From an uncultured Acetobacteraceae bacterium (lineage in GTDB: Bacteria > Pseudomonadota > Alphaproteobacteria > Acetobacterales > Acetobacteraceae), in the NCBI GenBank assembly GCA_943912335.1, contig CALTUD010000005.1, positions 62,001 through 126,000 of the forward strand: a stretch of DNA of 64,000 bases, in the 5' to 3' direction. Below, one piece after another: positions 17,664-26,905 of this stretch. The translations under genes and the position numbers were made by a program. The notes under the pieces are model-generated. The model was not told the DNA's origin. It did not search any database and saw only the letters and a program-made list of their open reading frames with translations. Within the stretch, counting starts at the first letter, position 1, and each line of letters opens with the position of its first letter.

Positions 17664-18311
17664 TCAGAGTTTCGTCACCATCACCTGCGAGGTGGAGAGT
17701 TCCATCGGGTTTTCCGGCTTGTCGGCCAGGAACTCCTCGAACGCCTCGCGCACGCCGGCCAGATACGAGAAATCGTGGCTGATGATGACGCCGCCCGGCA
17801 GCATGCGCGGATAGAAGAAGTTGAGGCAGGCGAGGGTGCCTTCCTTCAGATCTACGTCCAGATGTACCAGCGAGAACTGGCGATCGGCGCAGGAAACGTT
17901 CTCGCCTGTGAACATCCCCTTGTGGAAATGCAGGTTGGGCTGGTCGGCGAGATAGGCCTTCACCGCTTCGAGCGACGCGGCGTAGTGGCCGCGGCGCATG
18001 GAGGTGCGCTCCGAGCGGTCCGGGTCGGGCAGGCCTTCGAAGGTGTCGAACAGATGCAGCTCGTCCGGCCGTCCGCCCAGGCTGATCAGCTTGGCGGAGC
18101 AGCCCTGGAACACGCCGACCTCGGCCATGATCCCGCCCACGGCGCGCTGGGCGCGGGCGATCGAATGGATGGTGAAGGCCTCGTTGCCGCTGAGCAGGCT
18201 TTCGCGCTCGCTGCGGACGCGGCGGATGGTCTGCATCGCGCCCTTCTGCTTGTGGCCGCCCATGATGGCCAGCTCGACCTGGGCCAGCGAGCCGACGGTG
18301 AGGCGGCGCAC
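17664..18311 (-). CDS. TylF/MycF-type class I SAM-dependent methyltransferase
   Basis: A 215-residue protein matching the macrocin-O-methyltransferase (TylF) group. Seen are a SAM-binding motif MAEVGVFQGCSAKLIS, the family motif LHLFDTFEGLPDPD, the acidic metal site VHLDVDLKEGT, and GGVIISHDFS near the C-terminus. In this family Asp residues bind Mg2+ and the acceptor is usually a sugar hydroxyl, so a glycan or surface-polysaccharide O-methylation role is likely but unproven. GTG at 18311 is the first start codon in frame, yet the frame stays open upstream to about 18521 with a plausible Ala/Gln/Arg-rich reading and no start codon or clear ribosome site, so the true start is uncertain. Confidence 0.8.
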   Translation of the reverse strand: MRRLTVGSLAQVELAIMGGHKQKGAMQTIRRVRSERESLLSGNEAFTIHSIARAQRAVGGIMAEVGVFQGCSAKLISLGGRPDELHLFDTFEGLPDPDRSERTSMRRGHYAASLEAVKAYLADQPNLHFHKGMFTGENVSCADRQFSLVHLDVDLKEGTLACLNFFYPRMLPGGVIISHDFSYLAGVREAFEEFLADKPENPMELSTSQVMVTKL

Positions 18312-18521
18312 GGCACGGCTCTTGGCGAAAAGCTGGTGGATGATGGCCTGGGCGCTGCGCGTGCGTGTGCGCGTCGGGCTGGCCGCGCGGCTGGTGGGAG
18401 CGGGAGCAACGAAGCTCTGCGCGGACTGGTCGGGAATCGTCGTTACTCCGGGATCGAACCGGCGCAGCGTAGCAGGGGAAAGCGTCCCGGTCGCCGGGCT
18501 GTGGGACGTGTTACGGCCTTT

Positions 18522-18857
18522 TCAGACGATCACCACACCGGGAGGCGCTTGCAGGTCGGGCCCCTCGATTTCCAGCACCCAGAGATCCGGATCGCGCGCC
18601 ACCTGACGGGCCACATAGGCGTCGGCCTCGGCTTCAATTACCGGCTCTTCGCCTGTGCCCCGGCTCCAGGCGGCTTCGCCGTCGCGCGTGCGGGTCTGGG
18701 CGAGAACGACGGTGCGGCCGGCGCGGTCGCGCAGCACCAGCAGGATCGCGCCCGCGTCCTCGTCGCCCCGGCGCAGCACCATGCCGGAACGTCCCGACCC
18801 GTTGGCAGTGCGGATGATGGCATAGGATTGTAATTCCGATCTCAAACGCGGCTCCAT
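18522..18857 (-). CDS. DUF1491 family protein
   Basis: A 111-residue cytoplasmic protein. It matches the alphaproteobacterial DUF1491 family by order of motifs: PRLRSELQSYA at the start, MVLRRGDEDAGAILLVL, then TGEEPVIEAEADAYVARQVARDPDLWVLEIE at the end. Function unknown. ATG at 18857 fits family N-termini; GGGAGG lies 13 bases upstream, slightly far, and an in-frame ATG at 18884 is an alternative. Its promoter region falls in the AT-rich islet. It is followed by the methyltransferase gene on the same strand after ~210 bases. Confidence 0.82.
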   Translation of the reverse strand: MEPRLRSELQSYAIIRTANGSGRSGMVLRRGDEDAGAILLVLRDRAGRTVVLAQTRTRDGEAAWSRGTGEEPVIEAEADAYVARQVARDPDLWVLEIEGPDLQAPPGVVIV

Positions 18858-20036
18858 AGATAAAACTAATCCTCCCTTCATCATCTGGAAAATTTTGAGA
18901 TGGTACTATAATGAAACATTCTATAATGTAAATTGATAACAAACTGAGCCGCTCTCAACAAAATAATTGGGAACAATCTGGATCGTTCAACGGGTGATTT
19001 CCCCCAGCTAACAATCATACTGCAAGGCGACAACGCATCACGAAATTTTGATAGCTGCTAGTATCATTAAATCACAAATCTCTACAAAACGTGCGAAAGT
19101 ATCGACGTCGTGTGAAGGAAGCAATCATGTCTGGTACTATCAATGAGCTGCAATACGACTCTGTAAGCACTTATCATGACAGCCTTAGGATAAGAGTCGG
19201 AATTTCCGAGGGTGACTCACTCCTGAAAGTGATCTCAACTGAGAATAAATATCAGCTTAGCAATAACGGCTCTTGGTATTCTGGTGCCCAGTATATGACC
19301 CAATCTGGAGGGGCGGGACTGAACATTCAGATCATGGGGGATAATTCAAGTCAATCACAGTGGTATTATAATTATTCTACCGTGCGAGTTTCTAACTGGA
19401 CCGCTGATGGCTCAGATGTTTCTTATGAAGGAACAGTCCACGCGAAAGATGGAAACACTTACGTTTATGATGTCGACTCGAATGGTAATACAGTAGCATC
19501 TGCCACTTTCAAAACTTCGACAGGAGATCTTGTAACATCCAATAATTGGGCCGTGAAACATATGTATACTGGAGACATTAGTAGTTCTAGTGCAATATCG
19601 TCTTGGTTCCAACCGGCATGGCTGACGACTGTTGATGGCAATGGTGGGCCTGTTACAATATATTCACCCGATCCTCCGACCAAGGGAAATACACAACCTA
19701 ATAGTGTCCGAGTGGCTGAAGCTCAGTCTGCAGGTATAAATGCCACCCCCCAAATACCGTTAGACATCAATCAAATTCACAGTGACATGTTGAAGGAGTT
19801 CAGGAGTGTTGTTTCGTCAAGCAGTGAGCTACAAAGAAATTACGACAATCTGGGTGTGGAGAAACATGATGATACAGAGAAGTATAGCAGATACGCAACA
19901 AGTCTGACCGCTTCTGATCATCCTGCTAGCGTTATCGGGCACTTTACTAACAATCACTTGATACAACCGCTATAACAAAATCCATATCTATTACAATGTA
20001 AGCACGCGAATATCGGATGGATAAAACCGCTTGTAT
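18858..20036. other. AT-rich islet in an otherwise GC-rich region
   Basis: Base composition changes sharply: GC-rich DUF1491 on the left and GC-rich S41 protease gene on the right bound roughly 1.2 kb of AT-rich DNA. It holds one ORF (19127-19975) and two non-coding flanks. In the left flank the octamer CTATAATG occurs twice (18906-18913 and 18921-18928), so two TATAAT -10-like hexamers lie 15 bases apart. An ACATT-4-AATGT inverted repeat overlaps the second copy. No integrase, tRNA or terminal repeat was seen. Horizontal acquisition is inferred from composition alone. Confidence 0.75.
19127..19975 (+). CDS. Orphan AT-rich gene, protein of unknown function
   Basis: A 282-residue protein I do not recognise. 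It lacks a signal peptide, membrane segments and any cysteine. Residues 1-190 are rich in Ser, Asn, Thr, Gly and Tyr with alternating patterns expected of beta-strands (for example NTYVYDVDSNGNTVASATF). A Pro-rich link (YSPDPPTKG) leads to a more helical C-terminal third with LDINQIHSDMLKEFRSVVSSSSELQRNYDNL. ATG at 19127 follows GAAGGAAG; a GTG-like extension to 19091 is possible but less likely. Codon use is AT-rich, unlike all neighbours. The cysteine-free beta-rich build is common in extracellular or contact-delivered proteins, but no function can be assigned. Confidence 0.7.
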   Translation: MSGTINELQYDSVSTYHDSLRIRVGISEGDSLLKVISTENKYQLSNNGSWYSGAQYMTQSGGAGLNIQIMGDNSSQSQWYYNYSTVRVSNWTADGSDVSYEGTVHAKDGNTYVYDVDSNGNTVASATFKTSTGDLVTSNNWAVKHMYTGDISSSSAISSWFQPAWLTTVDGNGGPVTIYSPDPPTKGNTQPNSVRVAEAQSAGINATPQIPLDINQIHSDMLKEFRSVVSSSSELQRNYDNLGVEKHDDTEKYSRYATSLTASDHPASVIGHFTNNHLIQPL

Positions 20037-21818
20037 TCACTTTATCTTGGGCCGGTCAATTGATATTGGCACCAGCGCGGCCTGATAGGCGCCGGGCGTG
20101 TCCAGCAGGGTGCGCGCCGCGTCCAGATCGGCATCGCCGCCGATCGCCGCCGGGCAATGGGCGCGCAGTTCGAGGATGCGTGCGGTGGGCAGCGGCGAGC
20201 GCGCGGCGCGTTCGGCCACCACCGCCTCGCGCTGGTCGAACACGCCGTCGCTGAGATCCTGGAGCTGCCGGTCGAGCTCGGCCTGACCGAGCGAGGTGCA
20301 GACCTGCGGCATCACGCCCAGCCCTTGCAGCGGCCAGCCGAGCGGGGCGAGCACGCGGCTCCATGTGACGAACAGCTCGCCGCCATCGGGCATCTGCGCG
20401 ATGTACTGCACCAGGCCCTTGCCCAGCGTGGAGGAGCCAACCACCACGGCGCGACGCTGATCGGCCAGGGCTGCGGCCATGATCTCGGCCGCGCTGGCCG
20501 TGCGCCCGTCCACCAGAACCACGATCGGCACGCCGTCGGTCAGGTCGCCGCCCTGCACCGCCCAGACATGGTTCGCCTGCGGGTCGCGTCCCTTGGCGGT
20601 GACGGCGACGCCGTGATCGAGCACCAGCGCCACGGAGGTCACGGCCTGTTGCAGCACTCCGCCGCGATTGCCGCGCAGATCGAAGATCAGCCCGTGCAGC
20701 TTGGGCCTGTGCGGATCGGGTTCCATCGCCTGTTCCAGGAACTGGCTGATCTCCTGCGCCGTGTCCGCGGAAAAGGCGGTGACGCGCAGGATGACGATGT
20801 CCTTGTTGCTGAACGCGAACACGGTTTCCGGCGGCACCTGGGCGCGGTCGAGCGTGTAGCGCGTTTCGTGGCGTCCGTTGGCTTCGGCCAGCACCAGGGT
20901 GATCTTGCTGCCGGGGTCGCCGAGCATCAGGTTGGCGGCGTCGGCGGGCGTCATGTCGCGCACCGATTGCCCGTCGATGGACACGAGGCGCATGCCGGAG
21001 TTGATGCCCGCGGTCCAGGCCGGGCCGTTGGCGTTCACGGTCGAGACCACGAGCTGGCGCCCTTGTTTGACCAGGGTGATGCCGGCGCTGGCGGTGCCGC
21101 CGACGCGCGTGGTGCGGTCGGTCTCGGCCGGGGCCGGCGCCACGTAGCGCGAATACGGGTCGAGATGGTTGAACATCTCGTCGAAGAAGTTCTGGATCAC
21201 GGCCTGCTGGCCCGCCTGCTGCACGGCGGGGGAGGCGGTCCAAGCGGCCTGCGACATCGCGGCCATGAGCGCGGCCCAGCCCTGCGCATCGTCTTCCGCC
21301 GGGCGCGGGGCCGTGAACAGCGCGCCCTGCGGCGTGGACAGGATCACCTGCTTCGGCGTGCTGGTGACGGTGAAGGCCGGGTCGATCGCGGTCAGACCGT
21401 TCAGGCCCCAGAGGGTGAGTTCGGCCGCGCTGTGCGGTTCCAGCGTGCGCGGGCGCAGAACGGTGAGGGCGGTGTCCACCACGTTCCCGGTCAGCGCGCT
21501 GTCGAACGGAGGCGCGGGATCGGCCGCGCGGGCCTGCTCGGGCGCGGCGTGTGCCGCCAGCAGCAGAACCAGCAGAAGAACCACCACCGCCATGCGGCGC
21601 GCGTTCCTGCGCCGCCGGCCGGAGCGCTTCACGTCGTCCGGGCATCTCTCCGTCCTGGGAGCGGGATCGGCCGCGGCGTTCGGCCGGACCCGCGCGAGCC
21701 TGTCGGCGCCGGCGGCTGCGGCCAGCGTTGCCGCTGCCCGCACGCGATCCGGGAATTTCGCCGCATCGACCGGCTTGCCGGTCCGTTTGGCGAGACCGCG
21801 TCGCATTGCCGCGATCAC
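20037..21818 (-). CDS. S41-family (C-terminal processing) serine protease
   Basis: Periplasmic protease of the Ctp/tail-specific family, 593 residues as called. A basic N-terminal stretch of about 75 residues precedes a hydrophobic segment at 76-92. The PDZ domain covers about 240-330 (AGINSGMRLVSIDGQSV). The catalytic core follows with HGLIFDLRGNRGG (375-387), the nucleophile region DGRTASAAEI (Ser442) and the general-base Lys467 in STLGKGLVQ. The start ATG at 21818 overlaps the rnr stop (ATGA), so it is coupled, but the odd basic leader means ATG at the hydrophobic segment (residue 76) could be the real start. It probably trims envelope proteins. Confidence 0.85.
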   Translation of the reverse strand: MIAAMRRGLAKRTGKPVDAAKFPDRVRAAATLAAAAGADRLARVRPNAAADPAPRTERCPDDVKRSGRRRRNARRMAVVVLLLVLLLAAHAAPEQARAADPAPPFDSALTGNVVDTALTVLRPRTLEPHSAAELTLWGLNGLTAIDPAFTVTSTPKQVILSTPQGALFTAPRPAEDDAQGWAALMAAMSQAAWTASPAVQQAGQQAVIQNFFDEMFNHLDPYSRYVAPAPAETDRTTRVGGTASAGITLVKQGRQLVVSTVNANGPAWTAGINSGMRLVSIDGQSVRDMTPADAANLMLGDPGSKITLVLAEANGRHETRYTLDRAQVPPETVFAFSNKDIVILRVTAFSADTAQEISQFLEQAMEPDPHRPKLHGLIFDLRGNRGGVLQQAVTSVALVLDHGVAVTAKGRDPQANHVWAVQGGDLTDGVPIVVLVDGRTASAAEIMAAALADQRRAVVVGSSTLGKGLVQYIAQMPDGGELFVTWSRVLAPLGWPLQGLGVMPQVCTSLGQAELDRQLQDLSDGVFDQREAVVAERAARSPLPTARILELRAHCPAAIGGDADLDAARTLLDTPGAYQAALVPISIDRPKIK

Positions 21819-24106
21819 GAGCGGCGTCCGCCGTGCCGGGACGGTGTGGCGGGCAGATGATCGATCGCGAACAGCAGGCCGCCCGTCAACGGGGCCGCTT
21901 CCACAAGTCGCACGGCGACGGTGTCGGCCAGACGGAAGGCGCGACCGGAAAGTCGTCCGACCAGAGCCCGTGCGGATTCGTCATGCATCCAGAATTCGCC
22001 GGCATCATCGTCTGGGGAGGACAGGGAAGCGACCGGCACCAGCCCCGTGGCGCCGCTCTCCGGCAATGTGACGAAAAGCCCGAACCGGGTCACTCCCGAA
22101 ATGCGCGCGGAGAACCCCGCTCCGATTTTGTCTGCCATGTGTGCAGCGATGTAACGGTCCACCGCATCGCGCTCGGCCAGGGCGGCGCGCCGTTCGGTGG
22201 CGGTGATGTGTTCGCCCGTGTCTTCCAGCGCGGCCGGATCGGCAGGACCACCGGCATCGTCGCCCAGACGAAGGCCGGCGATCAGGGCGCGATGCACGCA
22301 GAGATCGGCATAGCGGCGGATCGGGCTGGTGAAATGGGCGTACTGGGCGAGGGCGAGACCGAAATGGCCCTGGTTCTCCGGGCTGTATTCGGCCTGCGAC
22401 TGCGCCCGCAGCACGCATTCGTTGACGAGCGGCGCATCCGGGGTGCCGGCCACCTTCTGCAGGATCGCGTCCAGATCGGCGGGGCGCAGCGCGCCGGCGG
22501 GCTTGAGGGACAGGCCCAGCGTGTCGAGAACGTCGCGCAGCGCCTCGATCTTTTCCGGCGAGGGCGGGGCGTGGATTCGATACAGCGGACTCTGGCGCAG
22601 CCGTTCCAGTTCCAGCGCCGCCGCGACGTTGGCCAGCACCATGAACTCCTCGATCAGCCTGTGGCTGTCGAGACGGGCGCGCGGCAGGATGGCCCGGACA
22701 GCGCCGTTCTCGATCACGACCTTGCGTTCGGGCAGATCGAGATCAAGCGTGCCGCGCCGTTCGCGCGCGCCCTGCAGAGCGGCGAAGGCGCCGTAGAGGC
22801 TGTCGAGCAGTCCGTCGGGAAGCGGCACCGGCAGCGGCGCGGTGCCGTCCCGCGCCTCCTGCACCTGTTCGTAGGTGAGGCGTGCGGCGCTCTGCATCAG
22901 GCCGCGCCCGAAGCGATGGGCGTGGCGGGCGCCGTCCGCGCCGATGCGGATCTCGGCGAACAGGCAGCCGCGCGGCTCGCCGGGCTTGAGCGAGCACCAG
23001 CCGTTGGACAGGGCCTCCGGCAGCATCGGCACGACCCGATCGGGAAAATAGACCGAGTTGCCGCGCAGACGAGCCTCGCGGTCGAGCGGTGCGCCGGGGC
23101 GGACGTAATGGGCGACGTCGGCGATGGCGACGACGAGGCGCCAGCCGCCGGGGTGGTCGGGATCGGCTTCGGCGAACACAGCGTCGTCGAAGTCGCGCGC
23201 ATCCTCGCCGTCGATGGTGATCAGCGGGATCGCGCGCAGGTCGGTGCGGTCGCCGAGCCCGATTGGGCCGGCTTCCTCCGCCGCCGCGAGACAGTCCGGC
23301 GGGAATTCGTGCGGGATGTCGTGGGTGTGGATGCAGATCAGACTGACGGAACGGGCATCGCCGAGCGGACCGAGCCGCTCCACCACGCGCACCGGCTTGA
23401 GGCCGCCGTTCATCTGCGGCAGCGGCTCGGCGAGGACGATCTCGCCGTCCTCCGCGCCGCCGGTCTCGCCGGCGGGGACCGACCATTCCGCCTTGGTGCG
23501 CTTGTCGGTGGGGGCGATGCGTCCGGCTTCCGGGATCCGGCCGCGCCGGTAGGGTTCGGCATCGGCCGCGACCGGGCGGAACTGGCCCAGCACCCGTCCG
23601 GGGCGGGATTCGAGTCGTTTCAGCGTGCGGCCTTCATAGCGTCCGGTGCCGATCGGCTTGAGTCGGGCCAGCACGCGCTGTCCCGGCGCCAGAGCGGGGC
23701 GGCCGCGCAACTCGGGATGCATGAAGATCACCGGAGGCGAGCCAGGTCCGGCCCAGTCCAGCGGGCGGGCCAGAGCGTCGCCGTCCGTGTCGGTGCCGGT
23801 GACCACCACGACGGCCTGTTCCGGCAGGCGTCCGGGGGCAAGGAAGCGCTTGTTGCCGGCGCGGGCGAGCTCGCCCTCACGCTCCAGCGTCTTCAGCAGT
23901 TCGCGCACGGCGATGCGGTATTCGGGGCCGAGGCCGAATTCGCGGGCGACCTCGCGCTTGCCGACCCGGCCCGGCGTGCGGGCGGCGAAGCGGCGGATCT
24001 CCTCGCGCGACGGCATGGTGCCGCCCGTCCGGGCGGGCGGCGCGGGGTCCGGCGTCGTCCCGGCCGGACCGGGTTCCGGTGCGTCGTCCCCGTCCTGGGT
24101 CGCCAC
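21815..24106 (-). CDS. rnr: Ribonuclease R
   Basis: Processive 3'-5' exoribonuclease of the RNB family, about 763 residues. It has an N-terminal winged-helix/cold-shock part (TPGRVGKREVAREFGL), an RNB catalytic domain with ITIDGEDARDFDDAVF supplying the Mg-binding Asp cluster, and FTSPIRRYADLCVHR near its end. A C-terminal S1 domain is present (KIGAGFSARISGVTRFGLFVTL). The GTG at 24106 is chosen because it lies 28 bases after the topA stop with GGCGGAA upstream. The open frame to 24232 runs antiparallel in phase through the topA 3' end and is Arg/Pro noise; ATG at 24019 is an alternative. It degrades structured RNA and takes part in rRNA quality control. Confidence 0.92.
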   Translation of the reverse strand: MATQDGDDAPEPGPAGTTPDPAPPARTGGTMPSREEIRRFAARTPGRVGKREVAREFGLGPEYRIAVRELLKTLEREGELARAGNKRFLAPGRLPEQAVVVVTGTDTDGDALARPLDWAGPGSPPVIFMHPELRGRPALAPGQRVLARLKPIGTGRYEGRTLKRLESRPGRVLGQFRPVAADAEPYRRGRIPEAGRIAPTDKRTKAEWSVPAGETGGAEDGEIVLAEPLPQMNGGLKPVRVVERLGPLGDARSVSLICIHTHDIPHEFPPDCLAAAEEAGPIGLGDRTDLRAIPLITIDGEDARDFDDAVFAEADPDHPGGWRLVVAIADVAHYVRPGAPLDREARLRGNSVYFPDRVVPMLPEALSNGWCSLKPGEPRGCLFAEIRIGADGARHAHRFGRGLMQSAARLTYEQVQEARDGTAPLPVPLPDGLLDSLYGAFAALQGARERRGTLDLDLPERKVVIENGAVRAILPRARLDSHRLIEEFMVLANVAAALELERLRQSPLYRIHAPPSPEKIEALRDVLDTLGLSLKPAGALRPADLDAILQKVAGTPDAPLVNECVLRAQSQAEYSPENQGHFGLALAQYAHFTSPIRRYADLCVHRALIAGLRLGDDAGGPADPAALEDTGEHITATERRAALAERDAVDRYIAAHMADKIGAGFSARISGVTRFGLFVTLPESGATGLVPVASLSSPDDDAGEFWMHDESARALVGRLSGRAFRLADTVAVRLVEAAPLTGGLLFAIDHLPATPSRHGGRRS

Positions 24107-24134
24107 GATCAGGGTTCCGCCGGAACGCGCCGGA

Positions 24135-26828
24135 TCACGCGCCCTTCTTGGTCGCCGGTTTGGCCGTCTTGGCCGCGGCGGCGCGGGGCTTGGCGGCGGC
24201 CTTCTTCTTCGCCGCCGGCTTGGTCTCTCCATCAGCCTTGGCAGCGGTCTTCGGGGTGGCCTTGGTGCCCTCCGCCTTGGCGGTCTTGCTCTTGGCGGCG
24301 ACCTTCTTGCCGCCGCGCGGCTTCAGCGGCTTGCCTTTCTCGGCCAGCAGCGGGATCGCCTCGTCGAGGGAGAAATCGTCCATGGAGCGTTCGCGCGGCA
24401 GGTTCGCGACCACCTGGCCGTGCTGCACATAGGGGCCGAAGCGACCCTTGCGGACCAGCACCGGCTCCTTGTCCTTGGGATGCTCGCCGAGCGTGCGGAC
24501 GGAAGCGAGCTTCTTGCCGAGAACGTCCATCGCCCGGTTCATGCCGACCAGCAGGATGTCGTCGTCCTTGTCGAGCGAGGCGAAGATGGCGCCCATCTTT
24601 ACATAGGGGCCGAACCGGCCGATCCCGGCCTCGATCGGCCCGCCCATCTCGGGATGCACGCCGACCAGACGCGGCAGGGACAACAGCCCGACCGCCTGTT
24701 CCAGCGTGACCGTGTCGCCCTCGAAGCCCTTGGGCAGGGTGGCGCGCTTCGGCTTGGCCTTCTTGTCGTTCGGGTCCGGCTCGCCCTGCTGCACGTAGAG
24801 CCCCCAGGGGCCGCGCTTGACGACGATGTCCTCGCCGGTGTCGGGATGCGTGCCGAGCGCGCGCATGCCGTCCTTGAGTTCGCCGCCGCCGTCGCCGTCC
24901 TTCGATTCGACCAGACGGCGGGTGAACTGACAGGCGGGGTAGTTGGAACAGCCGATGAACGAGCCGTAGCGGCCGAGCTTGAGCCCGAGCCGTCCGGTGC
25001 CGCAGGCAGTACAGACGCGCGGATCGGTGCCGTCCTCCCTGGGGGGGAAGAAATGCGGGCCGAGATCGGCGTCGAGCGCGTCGATCACGTCGGAGATCTT
25101 GAGATCCTTGGTCTGCGCGACGGCGTGCGAGAACGCATCCCAGAATTTCCGCATCACCTCCCGCCAGTCGGCGCGGCCGTCGGAGATGTCGTCGAGCTGT
25201 TCTTCCAGCCCCGCGGTGAAATGCGGATCGACATAGCGCTCGAAGAAGGAGGTGAGGAAGGCGGTGACCAGACGGCCGCGATCTTCCGGCACGAAGCGTC
25301 GCGCGTCGAGGCGCACGTAGTCGCGGTCGCGCAGCACGCCCAGGATGGAGGCGTAGGTGGAGGGACGGCCGATGCCGAGCTCTTCCATCCGCTTCACCAG
25401 GGACGCTTCGGAGAAGCGCGGCGGCGGCTGGGTGAAATGCTGGTCGGCGGCGACCGGACCGCGCTTCAGCGGGTCCTGCTCGCGCATCGGCGGCAGCATG
25501 CGGCTTTCGTCGTCGGCCTCCTTGTCGCTGTCGTCGCGGCCCTCGCTGTAGAGCTTGAGGAAGCCATCGAAGGCGACGATGGAGCCGGTGGCGCGGAGTT
25601 TGGCGCTCTTGTCGGCGGCGTCGATCTCGACCGCGACCTGATCGAGTTCGGCGGACTGCATCTGCGAGGCCACGGCACGCTTCCAGATCAGCTCGTAGAG
25701 CCGCTTCTGTTCGTCGCCGAGATAGCGGCCGATTTCCGCCGGGGTGCGCGAGACGTCGGTGGGTCGCACCGCCTCGTGCGCTTCCTGCGCGTTCTTGGCC
25801 TTGGAGGAATATTCGCGCGCCAGGCCGGGCAGGTAGTCGCGGCCGAACGCCTCGCCGATATGGGCGCGGATCTCGTCCACGGCCTCCTTGGCCATCTGCA
25901 CGCCGTCGGTTCGCATGTAGGTGATCAGGCCGACGGTCTCGCCGCCCAGCTCGATGCCTTCATAGAGTTGCTGCGCCGCGCGCATGGTGGCCTGCGCCCC
26001 CATGCCGAGCTTGCGGCTGGCTTCCTGCTGCAGGGTGGAGGTGGTGAACGGCGCGGGCGGGTTGCGCTTGACCTTGCGGCGCTCGACCGAGCCGACGGAG
26101 AAGGCGCCGGCTTCCACCGTCGCTTTGGCGGCCAGAGCGGCCTTCTCGTCGCCGAGATCGAACTGGTCGAGCTTGCGTCCGGCGAGATGGGTGAGGCGGG
26201 CGGTGAAGGGTGCGCCGGCCGGCGTGTTCATCTGCGCCTGCACGGTCCAGTACTCGCGCGGCTTGAACTTCTCGATCTCGGCTTCGCGCTCGCAGATCAG
26301 GCGAAGCGCCACCGACTGCACGCGTCCGGCGGAGCGCGAGCCGGGCAGCTTGCGCCAGAGCACCGGAGACAGGGTGAAGCCGACCAGATAATCGAGCGCG
26401 CGACGGGCCAGATAGGCCTCGATCAGCGGCATATCGAGGTCGCGCGGCTTCTTCATCGCCGTCTTGATGGCGTTCTTGGTGATCTCGTTGAACGTCACGC
26501 GCTGCACGTCGATGCCGCGCAGCAGCTTGCGCTCTTCCAGCATCGCCCGGACGTGCCAGGAGATCGCCTCGCCCTCGCGATCCGGGTCGGTGGCGAGGTA
26601 GAGCGTGGAGGCGCCCTTGAGCGCCTTGGCGATGGCGGTGATCTGCCGGTTGCCACGCTCGTCGGCTTCCCAGTCCATCGCGAAACCCTCGTCCGGACGC
26701 ACGGAGCCGTCCTTGGGGGGCAGGTCGCGCACATGGCCGAACGAGGCCAGCACGGTGAAGCGGTCGCCCAGGTATTTGTTGATCGTCTTCGCCTTTGCGG
26801 GCGACTCGACCACGACGACGTCGGTCAT
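24135..26828 (-). CDS. topA: DNA topoisomerase I
   Basis: Type IA topoisomerase relaxing negative supercoils, 897 residues. It has a Toprim domain at the N-terminus with DPDREGE (81-87), and the active-site tyrosine in GLITYMRTDGV (Tyr304). A four-cysteine zinc ribbon sits in CTACGTG and CSNYPAC, with further topoisomerase C-terminal repeats (KRGPWGLYVQ, RFGPYVKMG, RKGRFGPYVQHG). A Lys/Ala-rich tail of about 70 residues at the end resembles histone H1 and should aid DNA binding. ATG at 26828 follows GGAG and gives the conserved MTDVVVVESPAKA start. It sits between dprA and rnr on one transcript. Confidence 0.96.
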   Translation of the reverse strand: MTDVVVVESPAKAKTINKYLGDRFTVLASFGHVRDLPPKDGSVRPDEGFAMDWEADERGNRQITAIAKALKGASTLYLATDPDREGEAISWHVRAMLEERKLLRGIDVQRVTFNEITKNAIKTAMKKPRDLDMPLIEAYLARRALDYLVGFTLSPVLWRKLPGSRSAGRVQSVALRLICEREAEIEKFKPREYWTVQAQMNTPAGAPFTARLTHLAGRKLDQFDLGDEKAALAAKATVEAGAFSVGSVERRKVKRNPPAPFTTSTLQQEASRKLGMGAQATMRAAQQLYEGIELGGETVGLITYMRTDGVQMAKEAVDEIRAHIGEAFGRDYLPGLAREYSSKAKNAQEAHEAVRPTDVSRTPAEIGRYLGDEQKRLYELIWKRAVASQMQSAELDQVAVEIDAADKSAKLRATGSIVAFDGFLKLYSEGRDDSDKEADDESRMLPPMREQDPLKRGPVAADQHFTQPPPRFSEASLVKRMEELGIGRPSTYASILGVLRDRDYVRLDARRFVPEDRGRLVTAFLTSFFERYVDPHFTAGLEEQLDDISDGRADWREVMRKFWDAFSHAVAQTKDLKISDVIDALDADLGPHFFPPREDGTDPRVCTACGTGRLGLKLGRYGSFIGCSNYPACQFTRRLVESKDGDGGGELKDGMRALGTHPDTGEDIVVKRGPWGLYVQQGEPDPNDKKAKPKRATLPKGFEGDTVTLEQAVGLLSLPRLVGVHPEMGGPIEAGIGRFGPYVKMGAIFASLDKDDDILLVGMNRAMDVLGKKLASVRTLGEHPKDKEPVLVRKGRFGPYVQHGQVVANLPRERSMDDFSLDEAIPLLAEKGKPLKPRGGKKVAAKSKTAKAEGTKATPKTAAKADGETKPAAKKKAAAKPRAAAAKTAKPATKKGA

Positions 26829-26905
26829 AAGCACTCCGGGTCCGCTGCCGGGGAGAAGAAAACCGGCCGGGCTCATCCCCGCCGGAACCAGTGGGCTGAC
26901 GCTCC

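Noticed and set aside
18906..18928. Doubled CTATAATG as a possible insertion-element end
   Set aside because: Only 8 bp, 15 bp apart, with no transposase and no copy at the other end of the islet; more likely promoter elements.
20157..24709. Two long plus-strand ORFs opposite the S41 protease and RNase R genes
   Set aside because: Both are antisense shadows; the minus-strand genes show catalytic motifs throughout.
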